Shown piece by piece: positions 37,482 to 49,929 of a stretch of DNA of 64,000 nt. The position numbers and the translations under genes are program-made. Numbering within the stretch: the first letter of the stretch is position 1; each line of letters begins with the position of its first letter. The notes below the pieces were generated by a model. That model saw only the letters and a list, made by a program, of their open reading frames with translations. It was not told where the DNA came from and made no database searches. Source of the DNA: Gentiana macrophylla (lineage: Eukaryota; Streptophyta; Magnoliopsida; Gentianales; Gentianaceae); NCBI GenBank assembly GCA_026214975.1, contig CM047805.1:107751845-107815844 (forward strand). Reading direction: 5' to 3'.

Positions 37482-38754
37482 TCACTGTAACCGAAGTCTA
37501 TAAGCCAACATCCCAACTCTTTCGATGACATCAAAAGGTCCTACATACCTTGGACTTAGCTTTCCTTTCTGTCCGAACCTCTTGACACCCTTCATTGGAG
37601 ATGCTCGAAGGTAAACTCTATCCCGGACCTCAAACTCTAGCGGTCTTCTTCTAACATCGGCCCAACTCTTTTGACGATCTTGAGCTACTCTCAGATTCTT
37701 CCTTATCAACTCGATCTTCTCCTTGGCTTGCTGAACCATCTCCCGCCCTGTGATGTGCTTCTCTCCTACTTCATCCCAGTAAAGTGGAGTTCTACACTTC
37801 CTACCGTACAAGGCCTCAAAAGGTGGCATTCCCAAACTAGCATGGTAACTATTGTTGTAAGAAAACTCAGCCAAGTTGAGGTAATCTATCCATGATCCTC
37901 CGGCATCCAAAACACAAGCTCTTAGCATATCCTAGAGAGTCTGAATTGTTCTCTCTGACTCCCCATCCGTCTGTGGATGAAACGCTGTACTTAGATCAGT
38001 CTTCGTCCCAAAAGCTTTCTGTAAACCCTTCCAGAAGCGACTGATAAATCTGCTATCCCTGTCGGATACAATAGATAAAGGCACACCATGAAGATTCACT
38101 ATATTGTCGATATACATAGTAGCGAACTTCTTTATAGGCATGTCCACTTTACATGGCAAGCAATGGGCTGATTTTGTAAGTCTATCCACAATCACCCAAA
38201 TCATGTCATGACCGCGCTTAGTCTTAGGAAAACCGGTCATGAAATCCATCATGATATTCTCCCATTTCCATTCCAGCACCTCCAAAGGCTTCAACAAACC
38301 TCCTGGCTTTCTGTGTTCTGCTTTAACTCTCTGGCATGTATCACACCTTGCCACAAACTCTGCGATCCCTAACTTCATACCAGGCCACCAATATCTTTCC
38401 TTGCGATCTCTATACATCTTAGTGGCTCCTGGATGTACCGCAAAAGCAATCTTATGAGCTTCATCCAGAACCTTTTCCCTTAGGCCATCCACATCGGGCA
38501 CACATAAACGGTCTCCGTACCAAAAATGACCACTCTTGTCCAACTGATAACCCACTGTAGGTTTCTCTCGAGCTACTCGCTTCAAATTAATCAACACAGG
38601 GTGTTTATCTTGCTTAGCCCGAATCTCATCTAGCAAATATGACCTTTCCATCAATGGCGCCAAAGTCTGAGCTTCACCCTTCCTTTCGATTATCTGAATT
38701 TGCATCCTATCCAACTGATCCACAACTTCTTGCAAGGCAGTGATTGCATTAACC
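37482..38754 (-). pseudogene. Chromovirus integrase
   Basis: A zinc-binding N-terminus (HPGATKMYRD then CDTCQRVK, about 38430-38330) and the rve core with all three acidic residues: D in MMDFMTGFP, D in IVSDRDSRF, E in SERTIQTL. A TAG (37932-37934) interrupts right after SERTIQTL where the frame otherwise continues (DMLRACVLD). The C-terminal GPY/F-type region RYVGPFDVIERVG lies at about 37530. It would join the cDNA to the target and leave the 5-bp duplication seen here. Confidence 0.9.
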
Positions 38755-39170
38755 GCTCTCCGGCTAAGTGCAGCAGCTACAACATTCGCTTTACCCGGAT
38801 GGTATTGAATGTCCAAGTTGTAATCTTTTACGAACTCCAACCATCATCTTTGTCTCATGTTAAGATTCTCCTGAGTATAGAAGAACTTAAGGCTCTTATG
38901 ATCCGTGAAGATCCTTGCCTTGACACCATACAAGTAGTGTCTCCAAATCATCAGAGCAAATACCACTGCTGCCAACTCCAAGTCGTGTGTAGGGTAATTC
39001 TTCTCATGCACCTTTAACTGCCTAGATGCATAAGCAATTACCTTCCCTGATTGCATCAAAACACAACCCAGACCTTGACCCGATGCATCTGTATATACAT
39101 CATAGTTATCAAAAACTTCTGGTAATGCTAACACAGGTGCTGTGGTCAACTTTTCTTTCAAAGTCTGGAA
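38755..39170 (-). pseudogene. Chromovirus RNase H
   Basis: [15 protein letters not shown] (about 39095), [38 protein letters not shown] and [13 protein letters not shown] identify the domain. A TGA at 38844-38846 follows NMRQR, then WLEFVKDYNLDIQYHPG continues in the same frame. The end reads VVAAALSRR where relatives normally have VVADALSRR, so the last catalytic Asp appears to be Ala (codon near 38773). Confidence 0.85.
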
Positions 39171-40055
39171 AGCTTCCTCACATTCATTGGTCCACTCATA
39201 CTTAACGTTCTTTTGAGTAAGCCTCGTGAGAGGTGTAGCTATCTTAGAGAAATCCTTTACAAACTTCCGGTAGTACCCAGCTAAACCCAAGAAACTTCTT
39301 ATCTCTGTTACTGATGTCGGTCTAGGCCACTTAGAAACGGCTTCTATCTTTGCTGGATCCACCTTAATGCCTTCTCCAGAAATTATATGCCCGAGGAAAC
39401 CGGCTTGGTCCAACGAAAACTCGCACTTAGAAAACTTGGCATACAATTTGTTCTCCTTTAAGGTCTATAGAACTATCCTTAGGTGTTCTTCATGCTCTTC
39501 CTCATCCTTAGAGTATACCAAGATATCTTCTATGAAAACTATCACAAACTTATCGAGATAAGGCATGAAAACTCTTTGAATCAAGTCCATGAACTTCGAT
39601 GGAGCATTAGTGAGTCCAGACGGCATGACCAAAAACTCATAATGTCCATATCTCGTACTGAAGGCTGTCTTAGGTATATCTGACACCTTGATCTTCAACT
39701 GATGATAACCGGACCTAAGATCAATCTTAGAGAACACCTTCTTACCTTGCAACTGACTGAACAGATTATCAATCCTTGGTAAAGGATACTTATTCTTGAT
39801 TGTCAGTTTATTCAACTCTCTGTAGTCAATGCACAAATGCTTACTCCCATCTTTCTTCTTCACAAACAAGACCGGTGCTCCCCATGGTGATGTACTTGGC
39901 TGGATGATGTTTTTCTCTAGCATCTCCTTAAGATGAGTTTTCAACTCTTTCAACTCCGCTGGTGCCATCCTATAGGGTGCTTTAGCCACTGGTGATGCTC
40001 CTGCAATCAATTCGATCTCAAACTCTATGGCCCTATCAGGCATATGTCCAAGCAA
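39171..40055 (-). pseudogene. Chromovirus reverse transcriptase
   Basis: [50 protein letters not shown] and [20 protein letters not shown] are all in one frame. The catalytic box reads FIEDILVYS: the first Asp of the DD pair is Glu (codon 39528-39530), which should abolish polymerisation. A TAG at 39465-39467, just after HEEHLRIVL, is one base from CAG and the frame then continues with [11 protein letters not shown]. Confidence 0.88.
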
Positions 40056-40101
40056 ATCTTCCAGGAAAACTTCAGGAAAGTCCTTAACTACACGAGTCTC
40101 T

Positions 40102-40603
40102 CTAACTCGGGCCTATGCTTTCCTCCTTATCTAATGCATAAACAACAAAACCACAGCAACTCCTCTGTAAAGCTTTAAGGGCTTTAACTGCTGAGATAAT
40201 CGGATGACGACCCTTGCTAGGCTTGTATACGTTACCCTGAAACGTCTTAGCTGATTTTCCTGGGGCCTTCAATATCACCCTCTTACCTCTACAATCCAAG
40301 TAGACATAATTCTTGGACAACCAGTCCATACCAGGATAACATCAAAGTCTTAGAAATCCAACACCGTCAAAGCATGCTTTGGCACTTGTAAGTCCCAACT
40401 CTAATATCAACTTGGTGTGTGACTTGAGCACATCTAGTAACTCTGCCCAAAGGTGTGGTTATACTCAAAGGTCTCTCGAATTCCTTAAGAGGTAGGTTCA
40501 ACTTCTTAGCTATCTTAGAGGAAACAAAAGTCCTGAAGCTCCGTATCAAAGAATTTGAAATCGCTAGATTATCTATGATTATGGTACCTAACAAGTGAAT
40601 CAA
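40102..40603 (-). pseudogene. Chromovirus protease, degraded
   Basis: After a disturbed active-site region (IIIDNLAISNSLIRSFR, where DSGASHSF is expected, about 40570-40530) the frame reads FVSSKIAKKLNLPLKE, then after another frame change MDWLSKNYVYLDCRGKRVIL (40329-40270), the characteristic end of the gypsy protease domain. No DSGA or DTGA motif is readable. Confidence 0.75.
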
Positions 40604-40639
40604 TTTAAGTACAAATATGTAATATCATATATGCGCTAT

Positions 40640-42232
40640 GTCATATTAAATATCTATAATAAACACAAACACTGAAAAGTACCTATCACCACATGGTCAT
40701 CTAACTCTTCCGGATCTGCATCTGCTTTGCAAAAAGACACGAATGATGCGCTACTGCAGGGCACGATTACCTGCTGGGTTACCTCGTCCTCCTACATGAT
40801 TACCCCGAGAGAGCTTAGGGACATGCTATCGAGTAATGTCCCACTTGCCCACAATGTGGAAACAACTCAAGCTACACGCCATGCACTCTCCCGTATGTGT
40901 CTTGTTACACTTAGCACAAACCGATGGCGTTCCACTTGCCGAAACTCTTCATGGCCGGATTCCCTGTCCTCTTAACATTTTGCTGCGGTTCTCCTCTGTT
41001 ACTTCCTTGATAATTCGAAAAAGACCTCTTATCTCCAACTACAACCGTCTGTCTACTGGCAAATCTTTCCGCAATCAAAGCTCTATCCATGACGCTTGCC
41101 ATACTAGTGGGTCTATCTCCTAGCATGCCCTTTGCCACTTCATGTGACAATCCTTCCATGAACTTGTCAATCTTTTTCTCCTCACTTCTCATGATTTCAG
41201 GGTAGAATCTCGCTTAACTCGTGGAATTTCTCGGGAGTCTTGAGTCATCAGAGTGTATCTTCCTTGTTTCAAACTCGAAACTCATTAGCCTTTGCATTAT
41301 CAGGCCGTTCTAGGAAAGTATTCCTTGTAGAACAGATCCTTAAACACTGCCCAATCCGTGATCCTCGGATTAACCTGCTCATAAGCTTCCATCCAACTTT
41401 CTGCATTCCCTGCCAACAAGGATATCGCTAGCTGAGCCCACTTAGATTCTGGAGCTTTCACATTTCTGCACGTCCTTTCAAACCCACGAATCCATAAATC
41501 TGTTGCTGCTGGCTCAACGTTTCCAAAGAATTCTGGCACCCTGTGCTTCTTCATCTTATCATACCAATCCACTTGCCTGTCGTAGCCACCAAACTGATGA
41601 TCTTTGTATGTAACGGCCGGCTGGGGTGGTGGAGCATTACGATCTTCGTGGTTGAGGTTCTGAACTCTCTTTGTTGGGAGTGAGTCTGTTGTGGATAGGT
41701 GTATCCAGGTGCTACAAAAGTATCAGATCTTGGCGGTGGTGGAGGAAGAACCGTTGGTTGAGGTGTAAAACTTAATTGTGTGGAGGAAAACACTGATGCC
41801 TGTGGACGACTGAAAAACTGACTAGCCAGTGGCACAGACGCTTGCTGAGGTTGTATAGAAACGGTTGGGAAAGTACTCACCGGTGGATGAGAAAGTCCTA
41901 GTCCTGTCCAGCTTGTGGTCATTGGAGACACAGACACTCTCCGATGTTACTCTGTTGAAGTAGTGATAACCGGTATGCTAGGGTTAAACCGTGAAGAACC
42001 CTCTTGTTCCACTCTTCCCCCTGACGACGATATATGGTCCTTGATTCACCCCACGCATGATGTTGCTCACAGGCGGGGTGTTCCCTTGAGATCTTGTAGG
42101 GCCTTAGGTAGGCGGGTCCACTTCTTCTCCTTCTCGGAATCACAACCTCGGTAAATCCGCCTCAGTGCTACCCGTCTGGGTGTTAGCCACCTCGGTGTTA
42201 TTCGTATTAGCTCCTCCTCTAGTAAGAACCAT
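40640..42232 (-). pseudogene. Chromovirus gag
   Basis: The start is ATG at 42232 (MVLTRGGANTNNTEV), about 90 bases after the PBS. A Pro/Gln/Ser-rich part precedes the gag domain (WIRGFERTCRNVKAPESKWA and LLAGNAESWMEAYEQV, 41572-41300), then GLSHEVAKGMLGDRPTSMAS (about 41150). Remains of a chromovirus zinc knuckle (KCNKTHTGECMAC, then CFHIVGKW) lie near 40930-40840; the second half is damaged. There are at least three frame changes. Confidence 0.8.
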
Positions 42233-42322
42233 TCTGTAACCTAGAAGAGAGAGGGGTTACTAAAGCTCTAAAACTTATCATAAAGAAGAAATCAAGTCCT
42301 ACACAGCAAGGAAAACCTTTCT

Positions 42323-42333
42323 CTCTGATACCA
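42323..42333 (-). other. Primer binding site (tRNA-iMet type)
   Basis: TGGTATCAGAG on the minus strand, two bases inside the 5' LTR edge at 42336. Confidence 0.9.
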
Positions 42334-42335
42334 AC

Positions 42336-44396
42336 TGTAACGCCCCGTTCCCGGACACTGAGTCCTTATCCGGAAAGAGCGCTCGGCACAAATATTATCA
42401 AGGAAAATTCAATAATATATGTAAGCCTTATGTCATACATCAGAACTAAAACGACGCGGAAGATAAAACGACTCGGGAAAACAAAACATCGAACACACGG
42501 TTTTCAATGCAGTAAAACTAAATCCAATAAAGAATACTAAACATCCAACATTAAATCCCAAAAGAACTTAAACGGAACTAATCCAAAAAAAGACAACATT
42601 GTTTGAAATGAAGTCAACAACATTATTGAAAGAACCAAAACTAAAAGAAACTAAGTCTTCACGAGCTCCATCTCACACGTCCTCGTCAAAGAACTCATCA
42701 GCATTAGCAACCTGTTCATCTTCTTTGGGGAAAGAGAAAGACAAACAAAAGTAACAGGGTAAGTACATAAGTACTTAGTAACGCGTAGAAGATCGTACAA
42801 CTTCAGTCTCATAAAGAAATAAAAGCAACGCCGTCTTTTATTAATTCATTCCGTTATTAACACTAGCTAACTATCATATTATGTTCATAGCATAACATGA
42901 GGTTCCAAAGGTATCTAGCTTAGCTCAAGTTTGTTACATCCTGAATAACAAGGGCACTACGCCTAGTAATAGGATGTACTAGGACAACATGGTGCAACCT
43001 ACTTAGAGACACGCTCTAGTAGCCCCGGGAATATCTGAGTCCCGATAGTGTGATGACCGGCAGAATGCACTAGACGCTTTATCTAGCCAATCAATTGACC
43101 GGCGTAGGTACAATCTACTTTGTGCAGTCGAGAGAACACATCGCGATATTGTACTATGCCTTACCAAGCATTGCATGATGTTTAATATTATTAATCTAAC
43201 ACATATGTTTGATTAGATGTTTAACTAGCCACCTAAGTTGATTCACATAAAAGGCTCACCTATCGATCTCCATCTTCTTAAGACCACTAGACTCTAACAA
43301 CCCTAACACATACACGACATCGATAAACCCTAGCTTATCGAAGCACAAGGCAAATCCAAAGCTTTCGACGGTCCCACACTTCATCTTTTTAAGGAATCCA
43401 TATGGTGCCGAAACTAAACGCATCAAAAGCTAATTCAAGGCTTTGTCACATAAGGTTAAGCAGTAAAACATGATAATGAAGCCTGAAACCAAGCTGACAC
43501 GAAAAATCAGTGAAAAACAGAATAAATAGGTCAAACGCCCGTCTGACTCCCAGTAGACGCCCGTCTGCCTTGGACTTGCGTCCACTAACCCCAGATGCCC
43601 GTCCGTGAAATTCAGCCACATCCTGTATCAAAACTGAACCCTCAAACGCCCGTATGAAATACCTCAAACGCTCGTCTGAGCTGCCGCTACCACAGACGCC
43701 CGTTTGCCCTTATGCAGACGCCCGTCTGCCTGGGATTTTTCCCAAAAAATCTGCAACTGCGTACACGCGATTTCCAACCCAATTCTGCCCCAAATTCCAA
43801 CATAACCAGACTAAAAACATTGCAATTAACATACGTATTGCTCTACAACCTTACGACACCTTAGTCATACGATAAGAACACCACGTTACCTTAAATTGCG
43901 TGGTACAACGCTCCAAAGCTTCAACCCGTCAAAAGTTCAAACCTTTAACACCAAACCTATAAACGATCAATCCAAAGACGATCACGATGATGAATAAACC
44001 CTAATATCAAGTATGATGAGGGAAAAACTTACGTTAACAGATTTAGGGATTGTTGATATCAAAACGATCCTCGTCTCACGGTGATCCTTTCTCTCTTGAG
44101 ATGTCTGTTGAAAAGAGCAACGGATTAGCTTCGAGATTCAAAAGTCTCTCCTATTCTTTTTCTCAAAACTTGCGCCACTTCTTAGAAGATTTTACGTAAA
44201 ACAACAACTAAGTTAATTTAGGATTAGTTTTCCTTTTATAGTCCCAATTAAATCTAATTATTCCTTATTAATTAAATCCAATTAATCCCTTTCCTTTTCT
44301 TTTCCCTTTTCTTTTAACCCTTTAAAACAAAACCAAATATTCAGATTTTTTCGTGAAAAGACAAGGATGCCCTTTTTGAAAAATCAGGATATTACA
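42336..44396 (-). repeat. 5' LTR of the chromovirus (minus-strand sense)
   Basis: TGTAACGCCCC to GATATTACA, matching 35063-37160, followed by TCTAC (44397-44401). It is about 37 bp shorter than its partner through small deletions, including one near 43985. Confidence 0.95.
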
Positions 44397-44401
44397 TCTA
44401 C

Positions 44402-44676
44402 CCTTATTTATTAAAGGGTGGGAATTGAAAACGTCATTGCATTAATTATATTCAAGAGGTGTTGTTGTCATTTTGATGTTGAATCAAAACAATAACTATG
44501 TTTCTTAATATATGTGTTTTTAACAATCATGATAGATTAAATAGAAATGAAGGATGTAGCAAAAGGACACCACGATTCTCAAATACAATAATTCCCCTCA
44601 AATCAGTTTTTTGTTTTACTATTTTAGAAAATAAAGTGCACGGAACTACTCACCACCACCACCACGTTTCAGTGCA
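44402..44676. other. Flanking sequence, no gene seen
   Basis: A short AT-rich stretch between the chromovirus and the LINE. It includes a (CAC)n tract at about 44651-44666. No coding frame is credible. Confidence 0.5.
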
Positions 44677-44886
44677 CTAAATTGTATATATATATATTTT
44701 AATTTTTTTTAATAAATTTTTTATTATTTTATAAAAGGGCAAACCTCACAAGGCCGAGGTTCATAGCCGACAAATGCTGCAAAAAAGGAAAAAACGCGTG
44801 GTTGTCTCCGTATAGATCTGGATAGGAAAAAGGTCGACTCCACAAAAATCACAAAGATGTAATAGACATTTAGACAAAATTAAACA

Positions 44887-45804
44887 CTAATAATATTCGT
44901 AGTCATCATCGTATTTGTGGTAACTCTTGTTTCTTGCCCTTGTCGTTACTTCTTGATAGGGTGCCTCTGTCAAGTAGTCTTCATTCTCGGATGCCTTTGT
45001 CCATTCTTCATAATTGTCATAGGATTTTGAATTTAGGTACTGCTTTGATTCCTTATCTGAGGCGTCAAGTTGATCTTTTATTTTATCTATATCCGAGCTG
45101 CATGCAAATTTATCATGTTGATACGAGTGTTTCTTGGGCGGTGTCTTGTCTTTCTTTCTAGCTCGTCCTTTCTTTTTTGTAACAGCATCAGGTTCACTTT
45201 CCCCCCCTTTCAAAGCCGACTCAAGGTAGGTAGGGGTCGGGGCCTTCGAAGAATCACCTGAATCAATCAGTGGGGTTCTTGAGTCTTTTTCTGTAGTGTC
45301 AGAATTTATCGAGTCAGGTATAACCCCGGAAACCTCAAAACGGGCCTGCAAGGTGGAGTGGAAAGCTCTTAAGCTATCATGCGAAATCTGATTCCCAGTC
45401 CCAGTATTCTTCGAAACCGGAGCACTGTGTTGTCCCTTTTCAATCTGATTCTGTATCTTATTCTTCGGGTATTCAAACGATTTGGCACTAGGATCCAAAG
45501 CCACGGTCCCCTTAACAGTCATAGGCTCTAGTTTATCCTCCCTAGATGCAACTGTAATCTGTATGGAAGCCGAGGGAGGGGGTTCATGTCGGGTATAATC
45601 TTTGTTTGAATCATATGGAGCTCTAGCTATTTCCCCGACCATGGCATGGGCTGGCCCCTTGAAGGAAGTAGAGCCTGAGTCGCCAATAAAAGTCGCATCA
45701 ACACTTTCAACTGCGATTTTCAGAGCAACCGTCACTTTGCGACATAAACTTGAGCGAGGCTTGGCGTGATTTGCCTTAGTATTAGTGGCCAATTCGGATG
45801 TTTT
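44887..45804 (-). pseudogene. LINE ORF1, C-terminal half
   Basis: About 300 residues open in one frame from the insertion site (KTSELATNTKANHAKP) to the stop at 44887. It is Ser/Lys/Glu-rich with a basic patch KKKGRARKKDKTPPKKH at about 45170 and an acidic Tyr-rich end (DDDYEYY). Such low-complexity tails follow DUF4283 and the zinc knuckle in plant LINE ORF1. It is one base out of frame with the zinc knuckle beyond the insertion. By itself it matches no family I recognise; the assignment rests on position. Confidence 0.6.
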
Positions 45805-47329
45805 TGTTAAGGGTGAATTTATACGATTTATAACGCTATATTCTATGGTATTTTCCCATTATTTGTATTAATTTGCATAAGAAACGAGTGTTTAATGGAA
45901 TTATTGTGTAAATGAGGTTCTAAAAAAGTTATTCGCAATATAGGTTAATTTTGGTGTTTAAATTGTGATTTTATGGTTATTTGCACATTATTACACTTTG
46001 CGATGTTTTTATGTGTTATAGATACATGTTGGAGGCTCAAAAGATGATCAAAAGTTGATTAAGTTCGAGCTAATTGATGATAAGAGAGATAATGAAGGAA
46101 TGAGATAGAGGAAAAGAGATAAAGATCAAGAAACCAAAATTAGATCTAGCCGAATGAGCGTCGAGTCCCGCCCGTCAGTGGACGGGCGTTTGATTAAGCA
46201 GACGGGCGTCCGGTGGTGTGATTTTGATACAGAGAGTTTGGACGTTGTACGAACGGGCGTCTGATGCAGTCCAGATCTATCTGGACGGGCGTTCACTAGA
46301 GCGGACGAGCGTCCGTCGGCCGACTTAGTGAAACCGACTTCGAACTCTATATATAGCAGCTGTTTTCTCCACATATGAGATACCATATATACATTACTCG
46401 AAACCCTAAACCTAGGGGCGGCTTTAGGCTGTGTTTTTCTTCCTTTTATTCCAGTTTTATGCCCTTTAGATCTAGATTAAATTAGTTACTTTTTATGCAA
46501 TTTGTTTTCGCAATTTTGAGTTCTTTGAGGATGTTCGAAGCTAAAAGCTTCATCAAACGAGTATTGTGAAGCCATCCAACAATTGTTGATTTCGTTTTCG
46601 TCGATTATACTGTGAGTTTCTATTAAAGGTTGTTTCTTTATTCATGTTTACTATGTTTAATTGCTCTTATATCGGAAGATATGCATGTGTTGATTGTTTA
46701 TTGTTGATGGAAATCTCTATAAACCTTAGATCACCATGAATAGGAATAGTATTTTGAATCTATCTTAACGAAAGTTAATAGGTTTAATTGCTAGATTATA
46801 AACATAAAGTTTACACCTTTGGTTAGAAAACGCGTTAATCTTGCATTGGAAGATAATGGATTAATAGATGAACTTTCTAAGGAATTAAGGTTCATATTTA
46901 GATAAGGTAAATCACAACTTAGATAAAAACCACAATATAATCGAGATAGGAAATCAATGCTTGTTGGATAGGTGGATCAATCCTCGTTTGTTCGTTACAC
47001 ATTAAATTTAAATCCTTAAAAACTTGAATTTGTTTAGTTAGTTCACTTTTATTTGCATCTTAGATTAGTTTAGTTAAAGGTTCGCAACCTGTATTCTTCC
47101 TATCTTTGGATTATATCCTCTGTCTAGTTTTATTTTCGGTTTTGTTTTGTTTTATTCGCTGTTTGGATTAGTTTCGTGACATAGTTTAGGTTAGACAAAA
47201 ACTAGGAATCACAATTGTTCAGTTCCCCGTAAGATCGACCCGGCATTAACCAATATTACTATGATCCTTATACTTGAGGTTAACCGGATTATTACTTGTT
47301 TGTTTTGTGTTAATAAAATCCGTGACAAG
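45805..47329 (+). repeat. 5' LTR of the second Athila element
   Basis: It starts TGTTAAGGGTGAA and ends CCGTGACAA, equal in length to 58731-60255. The few visible differences again cluster at CTG/CAG sites (for example near 46500, 46537 and 46600). Confidence 0.95.
46154..46356 (+). promoter_or_regulatory. LTR promoter: ACGGGCGT array and TATA box
   Basis: ACGGGCGT or ACGAGCGT starts at 46182, 46202, 46253, 46285 and 46305 (spacing 20, 51, 32, 20). A weaker copy is at 46154 and an inverted CCCGTC at 46171. TATATATAG (about 46348-46356) lies 36 bp after the last copy. The spacings approximate whole helical turns (2, 5, 3, 2). Confidence 0.65.
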
Positions 47330-47334
47330 TTTTT

Positions 47335-47352
47335 GGCGCCGTTGCCGGGGAA
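47335..47352 (+). other. Primer binding site (tRNA-Asp type)
   Basis: TGGCGCCGTTGCCGGGGA, the standard Athila primer site, five bases after the 5' LTR. Confidence 0.95.
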
Positions 47353-47943
47353 CCGGACGGTTGCCTAGTTTTTGTTTTTCGTTTTTCTGTTTTCTGTGTT
47401 TTAAATCCCTGTTTTAGATAGGTTTTTAGTTAGAATTTTAGGTTTTTAGGTTTAGTTTACTAAGGGTTAGGGTTTAAGGTTTTGTTCCTTCTTTTGTGAT
47501 TAGTTCTCCCCTCTATCTCTTCTCTCTGTTCCTGTTTCTATAGTTTCGTTTCTGCTACTTTTCTGCAATTTTTTTTTCTGCTCTGTTCTCGTTTTTCCGT
47601 TTCCAAACGGGCGTCTGGACCATCGGACGCCGTCTGTCTCAAAGCTTTCAACTCTGAACCGTTTTACCCGATCGGACGAAGTCCCATATAATTTGGGCGC
47701 CCGTCAGCTTCTTCAATCCTTCGAGACAGCGTTTGGACCTTCAAACGCCCGTCCCGGATTGGGCTCAAGTTTATCGAGGCGCCCGTCCAAGACTTTGGAC
47801 GTTAAATGCAGTCCTCTTGTCTTGATAACTCTGTTTCTTTTCTTCTTTTATTTTATTTTCTTTTCATAGGCTTTTAATTCTAGTTTAGGCTTTTAAATTT
47901 TCTTTAGTTTTTAGGTTCAACATCTTGAGTTGGGTTTCGGTTT
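47353..47943 (+). other. Leader of the second Athila element
   Basis: About 590 bp between PBS and gag with T-rich sequence and at least five GACGCCCGT/ACGGGCGT-type motifs (47608-47800), the same word as in the LTR. No TATA box is evident. No coding frame. Confidence 0.6.
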
Positions 47944-49602
47944 ATGCAAACTCGAAGTCAGAAAGGACCACTACTCTTTTCACCTGACCTTGAGCGGACC
48001 ATAGTCCGACCCAATATGCGGAAACTTCGTTTTGCCGATCCTTCTGGCGAAGGAAGTTCAACCGATCAAGAAATTGCACAAAACTTAAAAAAGGAAATCG
48101 AAGATCTCGTAATAATGGCCGCCGAGGATAGACGGACGTTGGCAGACTACACCATGCCTGGTGCAATAACTGTCAACCTGGCTATCGTCTTACCAGCCAT
48201 TACTGCACAAACTTTCGAACTCAAGCCAGGACTAATCCAGATGATGCAGCATGCATCAATTTTTCATGGCTATCAATCAGAGAATCCACATACCCACTTA
48301 CATACGTTCTTAGAGATATGCGGCACCACACGCATCCAAGGAGTAAGCGAGGATGCAATTAAACTGAAACTTTTTCCATTTTCTCTTAAGGGAGAAGCGA
48401 AGGAGTGGTACACTTCTCTTCCCTCTGAATCAATTACCACTTGGGCTGAACTCGAAAAGGAGTTCTTGAGTCAATACTTTCCACCTTCGAAAACAGCCTA
48501 GTGTTTGAACGAGATTTTCACTTTCTACCAGAAAGAGAATGAATCCTTTTTCGATTGCTGGAAAAGATTCAAATCTCTGCTTAGAAAGTGTCCCCACCAT
48601 GGCTTGCCACTACAAAGGCAAGTCAACACGTTCTTTAGTGGATTGACCGAGCTTACAAAAGGCATGGTCAATAGTTCATCTGGTGGGGCATTTTTGAAGA
48701 AAACACCTGAAGAGGGATGGGCATTGTTCGAGGACATTGCTAAGTATAACTAGGCTCCATCCTATCAAGCTATTCAAGCACCTCCTCCTCCTAAGGTAGA
48801 GGAGGTAAACATGCAAAGTTTGATCGCCATGCTGCAGAAGCAGATGGCAGCATCTCAAGTTTCAAATCCGGTAAATCAAACTCTTTCTTTTCCACAGAAC
48901 CCTCAGGTTCTGTACTGCGAAAACTGCTGTCAGACTGGCCATATGAATGACCAGTGTCAATTTAATCCCCCTGCACCTTATCAAGTGAATGATGTTCATG
49001 ATTATGGACAGTATAATCAAGTCACATGTCAAAACTGTGACAATATGGGGCACACTTCCAAATTCTGTCCTATGAACGGGCAGAATGCTGAAGTGAATGC
49101 ATTCTATGGCCAGAACAACCAAAGGTCTAATCAAGTTTCTGGCCAGCAAAATTTCCAAAACCACGGGTTTAATCAATCGTCTAATTTCAATCCCAATTCG
49201 AATTTCAATTCGAATCAGAATTTCAATAGAAACCCCGGTTTTGCTCAAAACCAAAGCTCGAATTTTTCCAATTCTACTCAAAGGTTAAACCAGAATTGGC
49301 CTTCTAATTCCAATTCTAATTTTCAAAATCGGGCCAGCCAGCAATACTCTCAAAATTTTCCAAACTCTCAAGGCCCTTCAAGCTCAGGAGACCTCAAGGC
49401 TGAATGGAACTCATTCAGAGAGGAGCAAAACAAGAATATTCAGCTCCTTATGAGCACAAATAAGAACCTTGAGAGGCAAATAGGCACCGTTGGTGAGCGA
49501 TTAGCTTCAAGACCCCCAGGGCATCTGCCCATTTTACTAAAAAAGAATCCAAAGGGGCGGTCATGTTGCTCAGGCCGATATAAGCAACAGCCAATGTACT
49601 GA
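47944..49602 (+). pseudogene. Athila gag, two in-frame TAG stops
   Basis: ATG 47944 opens MQTRSQKGPLLFSPD. The retrotransposon gag domain runs from about 48200 (GLIQMMQHASIFHGYQSENP, then LKLFPFSLKGEAKEWYTSLP) to DIAKYN near 48750. TAG at 48499-48501 and 48751-48753 interrupt one continuous frame. Two perfect CX2CX4HX4C zinc knuckles follow: CENCCQTGHMNDQC (about 48918) and CQNCDNMGHTSKFC (about 49030). An Asn/Gln/Ser-rich tail leads to the end at 49602, where the frame is lost. Confidence 0.9.
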
Positions 49603-49929
49603 CCTCGTGCCAGCAATGCAATATGGTAGAGAGGAGACCAGTACGATGAATCTAAGAAGCGGTACTCAAGTTAGTGGTCCCTCCCACCAGGGAAACCACT
49701 AACCCCTCCTGCCACTGTTAAGGCAGGAGGGGAAGCTGAGCACCTATACTCCCCTCTGTTGCAAGAAAAGACTCAGGTGGCTGATCCCCTGAAAGGTGAA
49801 AAAGTTGGAGACCCTCAAGTGGCTGATCCCTTGAGGACCTAAAAAACAGCGAAAGTCGGAGGCTGATCCTCGACTACAAAAAAATCTGAAAAAGCTGTTC
49901 GATGGAAAGATCTGGAAGACAAAGCTGTA

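Larger units (their letters stand above)
35063..44396 (-). mobile_element. Tekay/Del-type chromovirus (Ty3/gypsy), complete
   Basis: LTRs of about 2.1 kb, TSD TCTAC at 35058-35062 and 44397-44401, an iMet-type PBS (42323-42333) and a PPT (about 37161-37174) on the minus strand. Order is gag, PR, RT, RNase H, integrase, chromodomain. A C-terminal chromodomain and the PBS type place it in the Tekay/Del chromoviruses. It is the least damaged element here: from 40055 down to 37482 the pol frame is continuous except for three single nonsense codons (39465-39467, 38844-38846, 37932-37934). Confidence 0.95.
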
